A stretch of 64,000 nucleotides of DNA from Haliclystus octoradiatus. Its lineage: Eukaryota > Cnidaria > Staurozoa > Stauromedusae > Haliclystidae. The notes under the pieces are model-generated. The model was not told the origin of the DNA, made no database searches, and was given only the letters and a program-made list of their open reading frames with translations. The stretch spans positions 16,579,103 to 16,643,102 of the forward strand of contig OU744452.1 of the NCBI GenBank assembly GCA_916610825.1, given 5' to 3'. Of the stretch, positions 19,590 to 30,200 are shown in pieces. The position numbers and the translations under genes were made by a program. The first letter of the stretch is position 1, and each line of letters begins with the position of its first letter.

Positions 19590-19975
19590 GTACAGGAGCC
19601 GGAGTCAAACTTCGACTCCGGCAGGAGTATTAGCATTTCAGCAGGAGCTGGACTGGAGAGAATTTCTCCAGGCAGGAGTCAGAGCCGGAGTCTAGAATCT
19701 AGAATATATTCTTATTGCACAATTGAAAATTGTCTGGATATTTCTACAAAAAGGTTGGAATTGCTACATATTCCAGTTGATGATAATTTGCTTTGTACTT
19801 TTCGATGCTTGCTTGAAGTTGGGTTGCACAATTAATTCGTTTTCGGACATTTTACAGGAGTCTGTCTGAAATATTTTGGAGCCGGAGTCGACTTTTCTCA
19901 TATTTCCGGAGCCGGACTCGGAGTCAGCATCTTCTACAAGGATTTTATTCGGATCTGGAGTCTGAAAATTCTGAC
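19590..19975. repeat. Degenerate GGAGYC-rich repeat region
   Basis: Multiple imperfect units of ggagccggagtc occur in both orientations, in clusters at about 19598-19695 and 19850-19970, separated by AT-rich sequence. The reading frame crossing it (19536-19835) only mirrors the repeat and is not taken as a gene. Confidence 0.6.
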
Positions 19976-20116
19976 CCCGTACGTCAATTCATTCTTCAAA
20001 TCAGTGCAATTGATGATTGAAACGATCATGGAATTATTCCTCAGTCATTCTATATGCTTCAAGAGATGTTTACTGACGCATATTTCAAATGAAATGAACA
20101 CACTTGTGAAATCAGC

Positions 20117-20595
20117 ATGTTTACAATTTGCTCAAATCTTTTAATCTTTCTTGTAAATGCCGCGTACTGTCAATTTATGATGAAGATGAATGAAGCCGTG
20201 GAGTGATAATAAGAATGATACTTAAGCAAACTATACATTTTAATCATGATTATATTGGTTACTGTACCTTCAAACCAAATAATTATGCTATGTTAGATGA
20301 CAATGGGCCAACTCTGTTCCAAAAGCAGCCATCTTTTTGCTCACAATATTATGTGGAACTTTATAAAAAAGATCACATAGTCCGAGACCAGTTAAATATT
20401 AACAGGACATTGAACATGGAAATAAACAGGACTTCATGCTTTGGTGATCCAGAAGAAGACATTTTCCGTTGTTGGAACCAGTTGGAACGTCTGTGCAACC
20501 CCCAGTCTTGTTGTTTCTATTATTTACCTATGCTTTATGTAAATGTGGATATTACGGGTAAATCCCAGTTTTCAAACTCTTTGACCCCAGTCTGA
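20117..20595 (+). CDS. Possible small cysteine-rich secreted protein (uncertain, frame broken)
   Basis: At 20117 an ATG opens a signal-peptide-like sequence (MFTICSNLLIFLVNAAYCQ) that stops at 20205. In another frame, open from 20194 with an ATG at 20215, follows about 115 residues with many cysteines (FCSQYY, TSCFGD, FRCWNQLERLCNPQSCCFYY), two N-x-T/S sites, and a possible splice donor ggGTAAAT near 20557. I do not recognise the family. Either a frameshift separates leader and body, or an unseen splice joins them, or the match is chance. Confidence 0.3.
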
Positions 20596-21266
20596 TAGAG
20601 AAAAGCAGGTGAAAGGTTAAACTTCCAAGAAAAGATTTGCGGTCGTCCGAACAGGTCATCCGTTGAAAAGGTTTAGACATTTTCATCTGAATATATTCTA
20701 ATCCCGCCGCAAATTAGGCACCAAGCCAATACATTAGTGAAGTTACAGTATATAACAACTGTGCAGGTTAATAGTCAACACGATGCTATTGATTTTCTGT
20801 CATCGATGGAGATCCGGGGTGATCAAGAAAGAGTCGGGGTTCAATAACGAACCCATTGTGTCATCAAGTCATCAAAGACATCAATTTCCATTCAACCCGA
20901 CTGACATACAAGAACAGTCTATTTACACAACATCTCCTATCTATCTAATTAAACCGTATAATTCAGTCCGAAATAATTGAACTTGCGCAAAACTGGGGCA
21001 AAACTGTTTCTATTTCTACATGACGTGAAGATCATGATGCATGTGTCATGCAGTCTGTGATGTAGAAGGGTCTGGGAATTAAATTGTTTTGCCATGTTAA
21101 CTGGTGACATGCAGCATAGTGTACCGCACAAAGCCAATACATTTGGGACAAGTAAAATATTTATATATTAAACAAGGGTTGAGTAACAATTACCGCTTGA
21201 AATGTTTCAGTATCATTTATCATTTATTAACCGCGAAGTTTGTGAAAGTTGGGTCTCTATACTTCT
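20596..21266. other. Intergenic stretch with nothing recognised
   Basis: No convincing gene or repeat end seen; the small reading frames look random. Confidence 0.4.
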
Positions 21267-21588
21267 CGGGGGTGGGGGGTAACTTCAATTGCGCTTCGAC
21301 GGGGTTGTTCAAATGGAACTTTGGCAGAATAGAACATAAAATTTTTTTCTATAATGAAAAAGATACCCCAAATATATTTTTATGAATGGCAGATTCAATC
21401 AAAAAAGATGAAAAAGAAAATTTTCATAGGCAAAATTTGTTTTGCATCATGAAAAACTTGCAAAGTTGTCAAAAGGATAACTCAAAAAAAATTATGACCA
21501 AACATACCCCAAAAAATTTTTAAGGATTGTGAAAAAGGTACCCTTTAAAGTGAGCGTCTCCGTATACCCAAAGCATGGAAGTTACCCC
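21267..21588. mobile_element. MITE with G/C-run ends (copy 2, inverted)
   Basis: Diverged copy of the 18061-18402 element in the opposite orientation. It starts gggggtggggggtaactt and ends ggaagttacccccc. It shares internal blocks such as gcgcttcgacggggttgttc and gaactttggcagaat with the complement of copy 1. A further fragment (ttaccccccgg) lies near 21686. Confidence 0.75.
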
Positions 21589-21603
21589 CCAATAAAATGT
21601 AAT

Positions 21604-21689
21604 GTAGACGGTGTCGCCCTACCGAAGGCACCCGTACCACTATTCTATTTCTAGATGAGTGGCTTTTTTCGCTGAGAGCAATGATGTTA
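21604..21689 (-). repeat. 3' fragment of the tRNA-derived SINE family
   Basis: The sequence gtgtcgccctaccgaaggca through agagcaatgatgtta closely matches 36147-36233, the tail half of the full SINE at 36147-36503. The tRNA-like head is missing. Confidence 0.75.
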
Positions 21690-22618
21690 CCCCCCGGACT
21701 ATACGTATAGACAGTGTATCTATCAAGTCTTAATTATGTGACCTTCCATAGGTACAGGAAAGAATATTGCTATGTCGCAGTCTGGGAACATCTTCAACAG
21801 TTTTGGAGCAGTGCCTTATATATATAGAAAAGGCCATTGAAGCCAAATTCAAATGTGACTCTCTACGGTCAGTCCCGTGCAAATTTTTTTGGAAGATTTA
21901 ACAAATTTATTCAGAAGCAAATTAAGGAAAAAAGATCATATGAAAAATTGTCTATGAATATTCTCGGACGTCTAGAAATACCTTACTGGCCCTTAGGCCT
22001 GGTTCATACGCCGTTCTGTACATGTGCCGATCCCATTTCATTCCAACAGAAAGCCAAAAATCGACTTAAGAACGGCGCATGAAACCACTCAGAACGACTG
22101 GCAAAAATAAGAACGGCTACAGTCGTTCGGAACGCCTTATCAACCCGTACCGAACGCCTTCAGGTCGGCTTGCTTTCATACGCCGTTCCGAACTGTGCCG
22201 ATCCACTCGTTGACGATATAAATTTAGAAAGACGGGGGTCGCACCTACGATTTGGCCTCGCTGCCGTGCGGCTGCTATGGTGATGGAAGGATTCCATAAT
22301 GGGGGGCCAATTCAAAACAACTGCATATTCAACCTAATTTGTGGCTTCGATACCACGTCCAAGGCTGCAATCAATAAATTAGCCACATGATCACGTGCTA
22401 CTAGCCTGTTGATCCAATCAAATGCTATTGATCACATGTTACCTCATTTATTCTTTACTAGTTAAACAATTTGGCGCCAAATTGGGAGATATAAAATGTT
22501 TTTCTCACAGAAAAAAGTCCTTTTCCTTTTAGCAGTCGAAAAGATCAGATCACAATTTCCATGTGAAATTCCCATATCAATTTATATAAGTATTTTTCCG
22601 ATTAACTATCAAACTAAG

Positions 22619-24390
22619 ATGTCTTCTGAAGCTGTCTGTGGTTCTTGCCTTCGCAAAACAAAGTATACATGCATTGTTTGCGAGAAGCCTTTCTGTGTAG
22701 TATGTTCGGTGTCAGAGGAAGATGAGAGTGCTCCTGGATGGAAAGAAGGTGTCTCTGTGGGTTATTGCCAGTTGTGCTACAGTGGTAGTGGCGTTAGTGG
22801 AGTCAGTGATGATAGGTAAGCAATGTCAGCTATGTATGTTTGCTTGTAAATTTTGTAATTGTGCATTTGCACCATGTGAATCATCATATTTCATCAAGTA
22901 TCCATATGTGAAAGCAAAGTTCATAATTAGTCAGTACCATCTCAACTTTACCACCTTTCTTTCAGAACTCATATCTATTTGCATCTGATACATGCACTTT
23001 ATTCCTTGATCAATTAATTAAACTGTCACGTTTCCAATTATGTCTCTTCCAGAAGAATTTAAGAGGCCAATAAAGTTGTAGCTCTAAATTTTTCATGTTG
23101 ACATTACTGTATAGCATTTAATATGTTACTGTATATTTAATATGTTTGTTTAAAAATCGCTGAAACTTTACGTTTCCAATATGCATATCATAGAATGGGT
23201 AACCTATTAAATAAATGAATGGGTAACCTGGGCTTTTAAATACTCAGCACAGTTTGACTAGGATATGAAAAATTACACCAAGCTGATGTTCTTGTAACAA
23301 TTATACAATATAAAATGTTTAAGTCGATAGAAACTTTGAATACTATTCCTTCCTTTACAAATGTTCTAAAATTTGATTTCTCTTGTGTTATAGATATGCT
23401 GTTGGCGAAATTGAGGAAAGCATGAGCGAGTCAGAAGACCATCCACCTCCTCCCTCATTTCGAAAACCAAAGAAAGCTGGAAAAGGGAATTCGGGGCCAA
23501 AGGCAAAATGGAACAGCAACATGATAGATGATTTGGTAGATATAATTGTCAATAAAGAGGACTATTGTAATAAGTTAATTTTCACAAACATTAAGTGCCA
23601 GCGTAATGGCGAAATTTACAATAAAATCGCAGACGAATTGAAGGAGAGGGTCAAGGACAGAGAGCATTGTCCTTTCACTGGAAAGCAAATAAGAACCAAA
23701 TTCAAGAAGCTTGTCCAAGAATGCAAGAAGGCTGCTTTAACCATAAAATCCAAATCAGGTATTGCGAGATTTCAAGAGCAACAAGGTTACTCAAAGTGGT
23801 TTGATCAGCTGTTTGCACTGGTTAAGACGCGTGACTCCTGTGATCCAGAGCAGGCAATTGATCCATCAGAGCAGCCATGTGCTTCTACCAGCACTCCAAG
23901 TGAGTCACCAGCAGCAGATGCCCATCAAACAGATTCACCACCAGATGCAGAAGAAGTTGGAGAGAGTGCAGCTCTTGAAGTAAATCGACGTCAATTTGTA
24001 CCAACCAGAAGATCTAGAAGAAGGAATAATGTGGAAAATCAAATTTCAGAAATTCTAGAGATAACAAAGGCATTGGTAAGCCATGATCCTATGGATCAGC
24101 TATTACTCTTTGCCAAGCAGGAGGCAGAAGAGATGCGCAAACATCAAATGGGGCTAATGAAAATGTTGATTGAGTCTAAACAAGCAAATCGTCAACAATT
24201 TCACACTTTGCAAGCAACAGCAACACCAGTTAGACGTGATTTATCGTATGAAGTAGACCAGCACACACCTCCAGAATACCCAGCTCAAATGGACTTCTAC
24301 CATCCTCAACTTGGACAGTATCAAAGAGCAAGGAACCCGCTTTATGAAGCCATGAGAAACGGATCAGATTACTCTAATTTGCTGCACTGA
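22619..24390 (+). CDS. Harbinger Myb/SANT-like DNA-binding protein, 2 exons
   Basis: Exon 1 is 22619-22815 and exon 2 is 23394-24390. Donor GATAG|GTAAGC joins acceptor TTATAG|ATATGC with the frame preserved. The start is the ATG before SSEAVCGSC; an in-frame ATG at 22496 is also possible. Exon 1 encodes a cysteine-rich zinc-binding-like module (CGSC, CIVC, CVVC, YCQLC). Exon 2 encodes a Myb/SANT/MADF-like trihelix (about KAKWNSNMIDDLVD to FQEQQGYSKWFDQL), a Ser/Pro-rich linker and a helical C-terminal part. In PIF/Harbinger elements this second protein helps bring the transposase to the nucleus and the TIRs. The zinc-finger-like N-terminal exon is an addition I do not know as standard. Confidence 0.8.
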
Positions 24391-25268
24391 CATTTATATT
24401 TAGGTCTATATATGACTATATATGCATATAATTACCTTAGTTGATCTTGTATTGATATCAGATTATTTGTATTGTTTCTGTTTCATCTTATGTTTGAAAA
24501 CATTATATAACCCTTACTGGTTCTATTTTCAATTCATGGTTGTGTTGTGAAGGTACTCTGAAATGAAATAATTGGTGCAAGTTAATGAATACACCAACAG
24601 TACTCATATACTGTAGCAGTAAACTAAACTTGAAAATGGCATACGAATGTAGGGCAAGAATGCATGCTTATACAGATATATATTGCAAAGAAATGTTCTG
24701 CAATTACACAGTTGAGACGGGCATTCTGTTGCTTAGTTACAAGTAATATTTTCTGAACATATATTTTAGTGTTGTCTATGCCTAAAAATAAACGATAATC
24801 TTGAGTTTAACTACCATTACATAATATCCCTGTCCAGAGACCTTACCAATACTATTTAAACATATTTTTTTTATATAAGAACCATTAAAATTTGGCTGAG
24901 CCATTATTTCGCGGTAAACGTCAATTAAATTTCCTTGATTTTGCTCAAATTTGAGACTGGGTGTACTTATAAAAAAAATTCGTATCATATCAATAAATAT
25001 AAATCTGTCACTAAATCAACATCCTTTCAGAACATTGCAAGATTTGCACTGTTGCAAGAATCACTAATATTAGCCTAGTTTGTTATGGTATCAAATAACT
25101 CAGAAATCCATATTTTCAACAGGGTTTAAATATGTGATACAGGAAATAATAAATGCAATGATTAATATAACTGTTCACAATCAATTGAAACTAGTAGGCC
25201 TACTAAAAAGAGCCAAACAATGGTAAACCCAAACAAAACAAAACGATAACGTTAACCAGGTCCATAAT
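24391..25268. other. Spacer between the two Harbinger genes
   Basis: AT-rich, non-coding sequence between convergent gene ends inside the transposon. No other feature is seen. Confidence 0.5.
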
Positions 25269-26570
25269 CTAAATTAGTCCAGTTGTCTTTTCCTTCCACA
25301 ACTTCTCTTTCAGGTGTGTTCTAATTTTTTGGCCAGAATGAGAAGCTTTATCTTTAACAGAAGTTGACTGCATCAGTAATAGCTCCTCAATAGCGTCACG
25401 ATCTCTTTTTTCTGATGTTATAGGATCAATGGTTAAATCCATACACGGTGTTGATTTGTCGTTGAGGTTAATGCATACATTGTGCAGGACAATGGATGCA
25501 AGTACTGCAATTTTAAGGCCGTCTATACCACCCTCGCATTTTCTCATCAAATACCGCCATCTTCCTTTTAGCTGGCCAAATCCTGCCTCGACTACCATTC
25601 TTGCTCTGCTCAAGCGATAATTGAAGTAGCGTTCTTCAGGACTGAGAACCGCATTGGAGTAGGGCTTCAGAAGCCAATTCTCCATTGCAAATGCAGAGTC
25701 TCCAAGGACTAATGGTCTGATATTATTCCCCCCTTCTTTGAAGATTACACTGCCATCAGAACAGTCACTCAGGCCTTTGTAGGCAGATGATGACTTGAAA
25801 ATCATTGAGTCATGGTTATTGCCTGGATAGCCACAGCTAGCCCACACAAAACGATACTCCGCGTCTACCATTCCCATTAAAACAATAGAATAGAAATTCT
25901 TGAAATTATGATATTCTTTGCTTGCACGGGCACCCCCTGGGGGGCATTTGATGGGTATGTGACATCCATCTATGGCAGCCCAGGAGAAAGGAAATTGCCA
26001 TTTCTCCTCCATGTCAAGAACCTTGGATTTAAAGGCAGTAGAGTCCTTCGGATAATATTCATCGACTTGCTCCTTCCACAAACAACTGACAATAGCGTCA
26101 CAAACCTCCGTTACGATGCCTGATATAGTAGATATACCCATTCCAGACATTTCTGATAAGGTAAATAAATAATCTCCACGGCCAAGACGGTAGAGGCATA
26201 TTGCAAGGCGGCACTCCGGCGAAATTGGTTCCTCAACAACGTATTCTCTTTCTAATTTATGCCTAATCTTTGATAAAATGTAATTAAATGTACTTCTAGA
26301 CACTCTAAATGTCTTTTTGAATTTTTTATCAGAGTATAACCTGAAAGCATTATCCCACCAACCTGCGTTGCGAGGTAGTCGTCTGCAAGAACGATTGGCA
26401 ATATTAGTAGCATTTTGTTTCTTCTTGGACAAAAGCAGGACAAGTAACAACAAACATTTTAAAACTAACTTTTTCCTACGATTAATATTTACAGCGATGG
26501 ATCTTACCAGTTGTAAACGACGGTTAGAGTTTGCCATAGCAATCAACAACGCTGCTGTAGTCTTCGCCAT
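25269..26570 (-). CDS. PIF/Harbinger transposase (HARBI1-like, DDE_4)
   Basis: A 433-aa frame from ATG at 26570. The N-terminal part has a basic, Leu-rich stretch (about 31-51), followed by a helix-turn-helix-like region (FRVSRSTFNYILSKI; SEMSGMGISTISGIV). The DDE nuclease triad is present: D in SWAAIDGCHIPI (near 200), D in LVLGDSAFAMENWL (near 293) and E in ARMVVEAGFGQLKGRWR (near 330). The length is usual for animal HARBI1/Harbinger transposases (about 350-450 aa). It would cut and rejoin the TIR ends at TWA targets. No stops or shifts disrupt it. Confidence 0.93.
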   Translation of the reverse strand: MAKTTAALLIAMANSNRRLQLVRSIAVNINRRKKLVLKCLLLLVLLLSKKKQNATNIANRSCRRLPRNAGWWDNAFRLYSDKKFKKTFRVSRSTFNYILSKIRHKLEREYVVEEPISPECRLAICLYRLGRGDYLFTLSEMSGMGISTISGIVTEVCDAIVSCLWKEQVDEYYPKDSTAFKSKVLDMEEKWQFPFSWAAIDGCHIPIKCPPGGARASKEYHNFKNFYSIVLMGMVDAEYRFVWASCGYPGNNHDSMIFKSSSAYKGLSDCSDGSVIFKEGGNNIRPLVLGDSAFAMENWLLKPYSNAVLSPEERYFNYRLSRARMVVEAGFGQLKGRWRYLMRKCEGGIDGLKIAVLASIVLHNVCINLNDKSTPCMDLTIDPITSEKRDRDAIEELLLMQSTSVKDKASHSGQKIRTHLKEKLWKEKTTGLI

Positions 26571-26749
26571 TTTGATTCAGGAAGGGTTTGGCGCTTAAAT
26601 AGACTTATTTGATGTAAAACGCACAAAATTGGCATAATACGGTTAGAGAACGCCGTCTGAAACCAATCAATTTCTGGAGTCGCTCCAAAAGCGTTCTTAG
26701 TGGAAATAGGATCGGCACATGTACAGAACGGCGTATGAACCAGGCCTTA

Positions 26750-27244
26750 TTATATCGCGTTAATTTCGCAGTAGCACGCGTCAGGACTAGTACAGGACTT
26801 GTCAGCGTGGTCTACTGGCTTCAGTTTGCTTTTCAAATTTTAAATGCTCTGCTATATTGTCTATAAAACTTAATATTTTACAATGAAAATGTTGATCTTA
26901 TTTATAGACGGAGATTTATAGTTATGATTGGTTGAAACTTTAATCTCTAGAATAGTTAGGATTTAAAAATTATAGAAAACCGTGATGAATTAAAAGATCC
27001 TGGGTACGAGTTGATTACCGGCGGTTCTTTTGATGTGTTTCCGAACATTTTGATCAAATGTGAGAGACTGTGTGATGAGATAAAATTTGTGAGACGTGTT
27101 TTTTTGACATTACTTTCGACTTAACTTGTTGAATATAATCCTGATAACATTACTGTTAGATGAAGTTCTACCAAAAAGGAGATATCCAAAGATATATTGA
27201 CTATAATCATTTTAATTGAAATGGACACAGGAGAAACGTAAACA
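26750..27244. other. 5' region of the adhesion GPCR gene
   Basis: About 0.5 kb between the Harbinger insertion and the GPCR start codon. No reading frame or clear core promoter motif. The transposon therefore sits within 500 bp of the start codon, in or next to the promoter/5' UTR. Confidence 0.5.
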
Positions 27245-30200
27245 ATGGATTTGATGTTGATGTTATTATTGGGAGTTTCGTGTTTTCCTTCCTTCGTTCA
27301 TAGTAATACATTTCCCAACGATTGCCCGAAAGAATGTTCTTGTACAACAGAAACTATTGATCCTTCAGATAAACGTCCACCTGGAATAAAAGTGTTATGT
27401 ATATCAAAAGAAATCAAAATATTACGTTTGGAGAAACTACCGGTTAACACTATCGAAATGTATGTCAATTATTTTTTACTTTGTTTGAAACGCATGGTAC
27501 AGCGTTTGTTTATTCTCAATATTGTGGTTAACCTATTTTATCAAACCATGGTTTTCTTTTCTATTTTTCAGTGATTTATCTGCGAATCATATTGAAACAA
27601 TTCGAAAAAATTCATTTCCATACAGTTCAACAGTTCGAAAATTGTAAGTAAAATGAAGCGCCTTGATAATTGTGTTTGTATAAAGCATGTTGTTTTCTTA
27701 AAACTTTTTTGAAAATAATTGAGTTCGATATGTTACCTGTTATATTTAACAGCTTCCACCTGCTCATTTACTTAGATTACCCTTATACATTTAACTTTGT
27801 TAAAATATTATATTCAAGTTTACGTGAATAAGAATAACAGTTTTTTTTTATTTTTCCTCAAAAATTCTTGCGTCGTTCGTGTACAGGAAATTGTGCACTG
27901 TGATAAAAAATTACACGATTCATAAGACCTTGATAGTAACTACCGTTTCGATTTATCACTCTTTATATTTAATATAATCCGGTCTACTCAACTCACAACC
28001 ACAACTCTCATTTTAAATTTAAAATTTATCAACGATATAATCACTTCAAAAAATTTACTTATCTGTTTTGTTTATGTAATTTTGTAATACAATACGAGAC
28101 AGATATTTTGAATAAATCTCAGTACCACAGAGGCGAAGTACGTTTCCTCTTTGTAAAAAACTATATATTTATGTGTAGAAAAATTAAGTTTGATATGTTG
28201 TCAGTTTATAGCTGCTATATTATTGTCGGCATTTTATACTAAATATTAGTTCTTTTGATCATAATATCATTTATTCTGTCACCGCTCAAATCCTTTGCCT
28301 AACGTTTTTAATGTTTTACCGACAAAACTCAACAGATCCCGTTATTGTCTGTCAATGTCTGTAGAATTAAAAATATATTATTAGAATATTCAACTCAAGT
28401 CTATGGTGGCCCATTGTTCTCATAGCATATTTCAACAAAAAACGATAGAAACAGAATTAAAATACAAAAAATTGTGGAATAAAAATGAAAATACAATGAA
28501 ATAATGAAAAAAATAAATAAATAATAAAAAAATAAAAAAAATAAGTAAAAAATAAAAAAATATAAAATAAAATTAAATTAAATTAAATTAAATTAAAAAA
28601 AATAAAAAAAAAAATTAAAAAAAAAATAAAAATAAAATAAAAAAAAAAATAAAAAAAAATAAAAAAATAAAATAAAAAAATAAAAAAAAATAAAAAAAAT
28701 AAAAAATGAAATAAAATAAATTAAATTAAATTAAAAAAAAATTAAAATAAAAAAAAATAAATAAATTAAAAAAAAAAATAAATTAAAAAAAATAAATAAA
28801 TAAATAAATAAAAAAAAAAAAATAAAAAAAAAATAAATAAATAAAAAAAAAAAAATAAATAAAAAAATAAATAAATAAAAAAAAAATAAAAAATAAAAAA
28901 AAATAAAAAACAAAAAAAAATAAAAAAAAAAAACAGACATTGAAAACCGAAACACAACTTCTGTTTTCATTTCAAAATCAAAATCGGTTTTACCACTTCA
29001 CAGCCCATTGTTCTCATAAGACTTCTGTTTTCATTTCAAAATCAAAATCGGTTTTACCACTTCACAGCCCATTGCTCTCATAGCCTGCGGTCACGCAAGC
29101 TGCGGATTGTGTGGCTGCGTCCGTCGAGCTTCGTCTATTACCCTCCGTGACAATTTGTGACAATATTAAGGATATGCTTCGATCATTTGAGAAATACATA
29201 CGTCTTTCAAGGACAGAATATATTGCCAGCTGTTGGTGAAGTGTGCCAAAGACAAACCCAGTCGTAGTCAGTAGAATATTTTAATAATTTACACTCAATC
29301 GCTTTGAATGAATGGTTCACAATACTTTAAAGAATAATATCTACAGCAGTGCTCCCGATGTAAAATAGTGTCAAGGCAATGTGCATATAGAAGACGTAGT
29401 ATAGGCATTATGTCACAATTTATATTATTTAAAAACATACTGATAAACTATAATAACTATTTGGTATGCCTCGGCTATATGACCGATTGACCACACACCC
29501 ACGCGTAAGGCCGTCTTGCGTGACTACGTCTACGAAGTATACAGCTGCTCTTGAGCGGCGTGCATATTATGCCGCACGCTATGAGAACGATGGGCTGCTA
29601 GCAACATTCGAAAATGAAAATGAAAATGAAATGTTACTTAGCAGCCCATCGTTCTCATAGCCCGCGGTACGTTTGGTCAGCGCAAATAGCTGCTCACGGT
29701 ACAGTTGCTCACGGTTTTATGCAACGTAGCTATGCAGGGATTACTTTTGATTCGAAAGTAATTGGTTACAGTTACTTTTTCCGTTACTTTTTATGAATAA
29801 GTCCAAACACATCCAACAGAAGCAATGAGACATATATGAAGTATTCAAATAATATTTCTGTATTTTCATCTGTGAATTAATCAAATGCTCTTGCTGACAA
29901 TATAAATACGAAAACAGATACCCGACGAATAATTCACAGCGAAAGATAATCTCAAGTTACGCGCCATTAGTTCTATCCAGGCTTGGTTGCTATGACAATT
30001 AATTGATCGAACAGACATATAAGACATGAAACCGTGAAGCGCTCGTTGAATCATTTGAATATTATAAACTCGGAAAAACAGATTGTCAAACAGAATGTCA
30101 CTTCCCTGAATGTAATTTCCTTGACATCCAAATTCATAACAGGATTTCCTGCAGTTGTAGGGAACTTTTTGTCTGTGTTTTTATTGTTCTTGGATGGTAA

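Larger units (their letters stand above)
21996..26746. mobile_element. Complete PIF/Harbinger DNA transposon (4751 bp)
   Basis: The terminal inverted repeats begin GGCCTGGTTCATACGCCGTT and match over about 44 bp with one mismatch. TTA target duplications sit at 21993-21995 and 26747-26749. A subterminal copy of the TIR motif (ttcatacgccgttccgaact) lies near 22174. Inside are two divergent genes, a Myb/SANT-like protein (plus) and a DDE transposase (minus), the standard content of an autonomous Harbinger element. Both frames are open, so recent or current activity is possible. Confidence 0.95.

Noticed and set aside
21837-22082. 81-codon frame just left of the Harbinger element
   Set aside because: It crosses the transposon boundary at 21996 and reads into the TIR, so at most the left part could be coding, and no family is recognisable.
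23762-23983. 73-codon plus-strand frame
   Set aside because: Shadow of the Myb/SANT-like exon in another frame.
28731-28970. Phe/Leu-rich reading frames on the minus strand, mirrored at 33238-33435
   Set aside because: They only translate the A-rich/T-rich tracts of the palindrome; no initiation context or family features.
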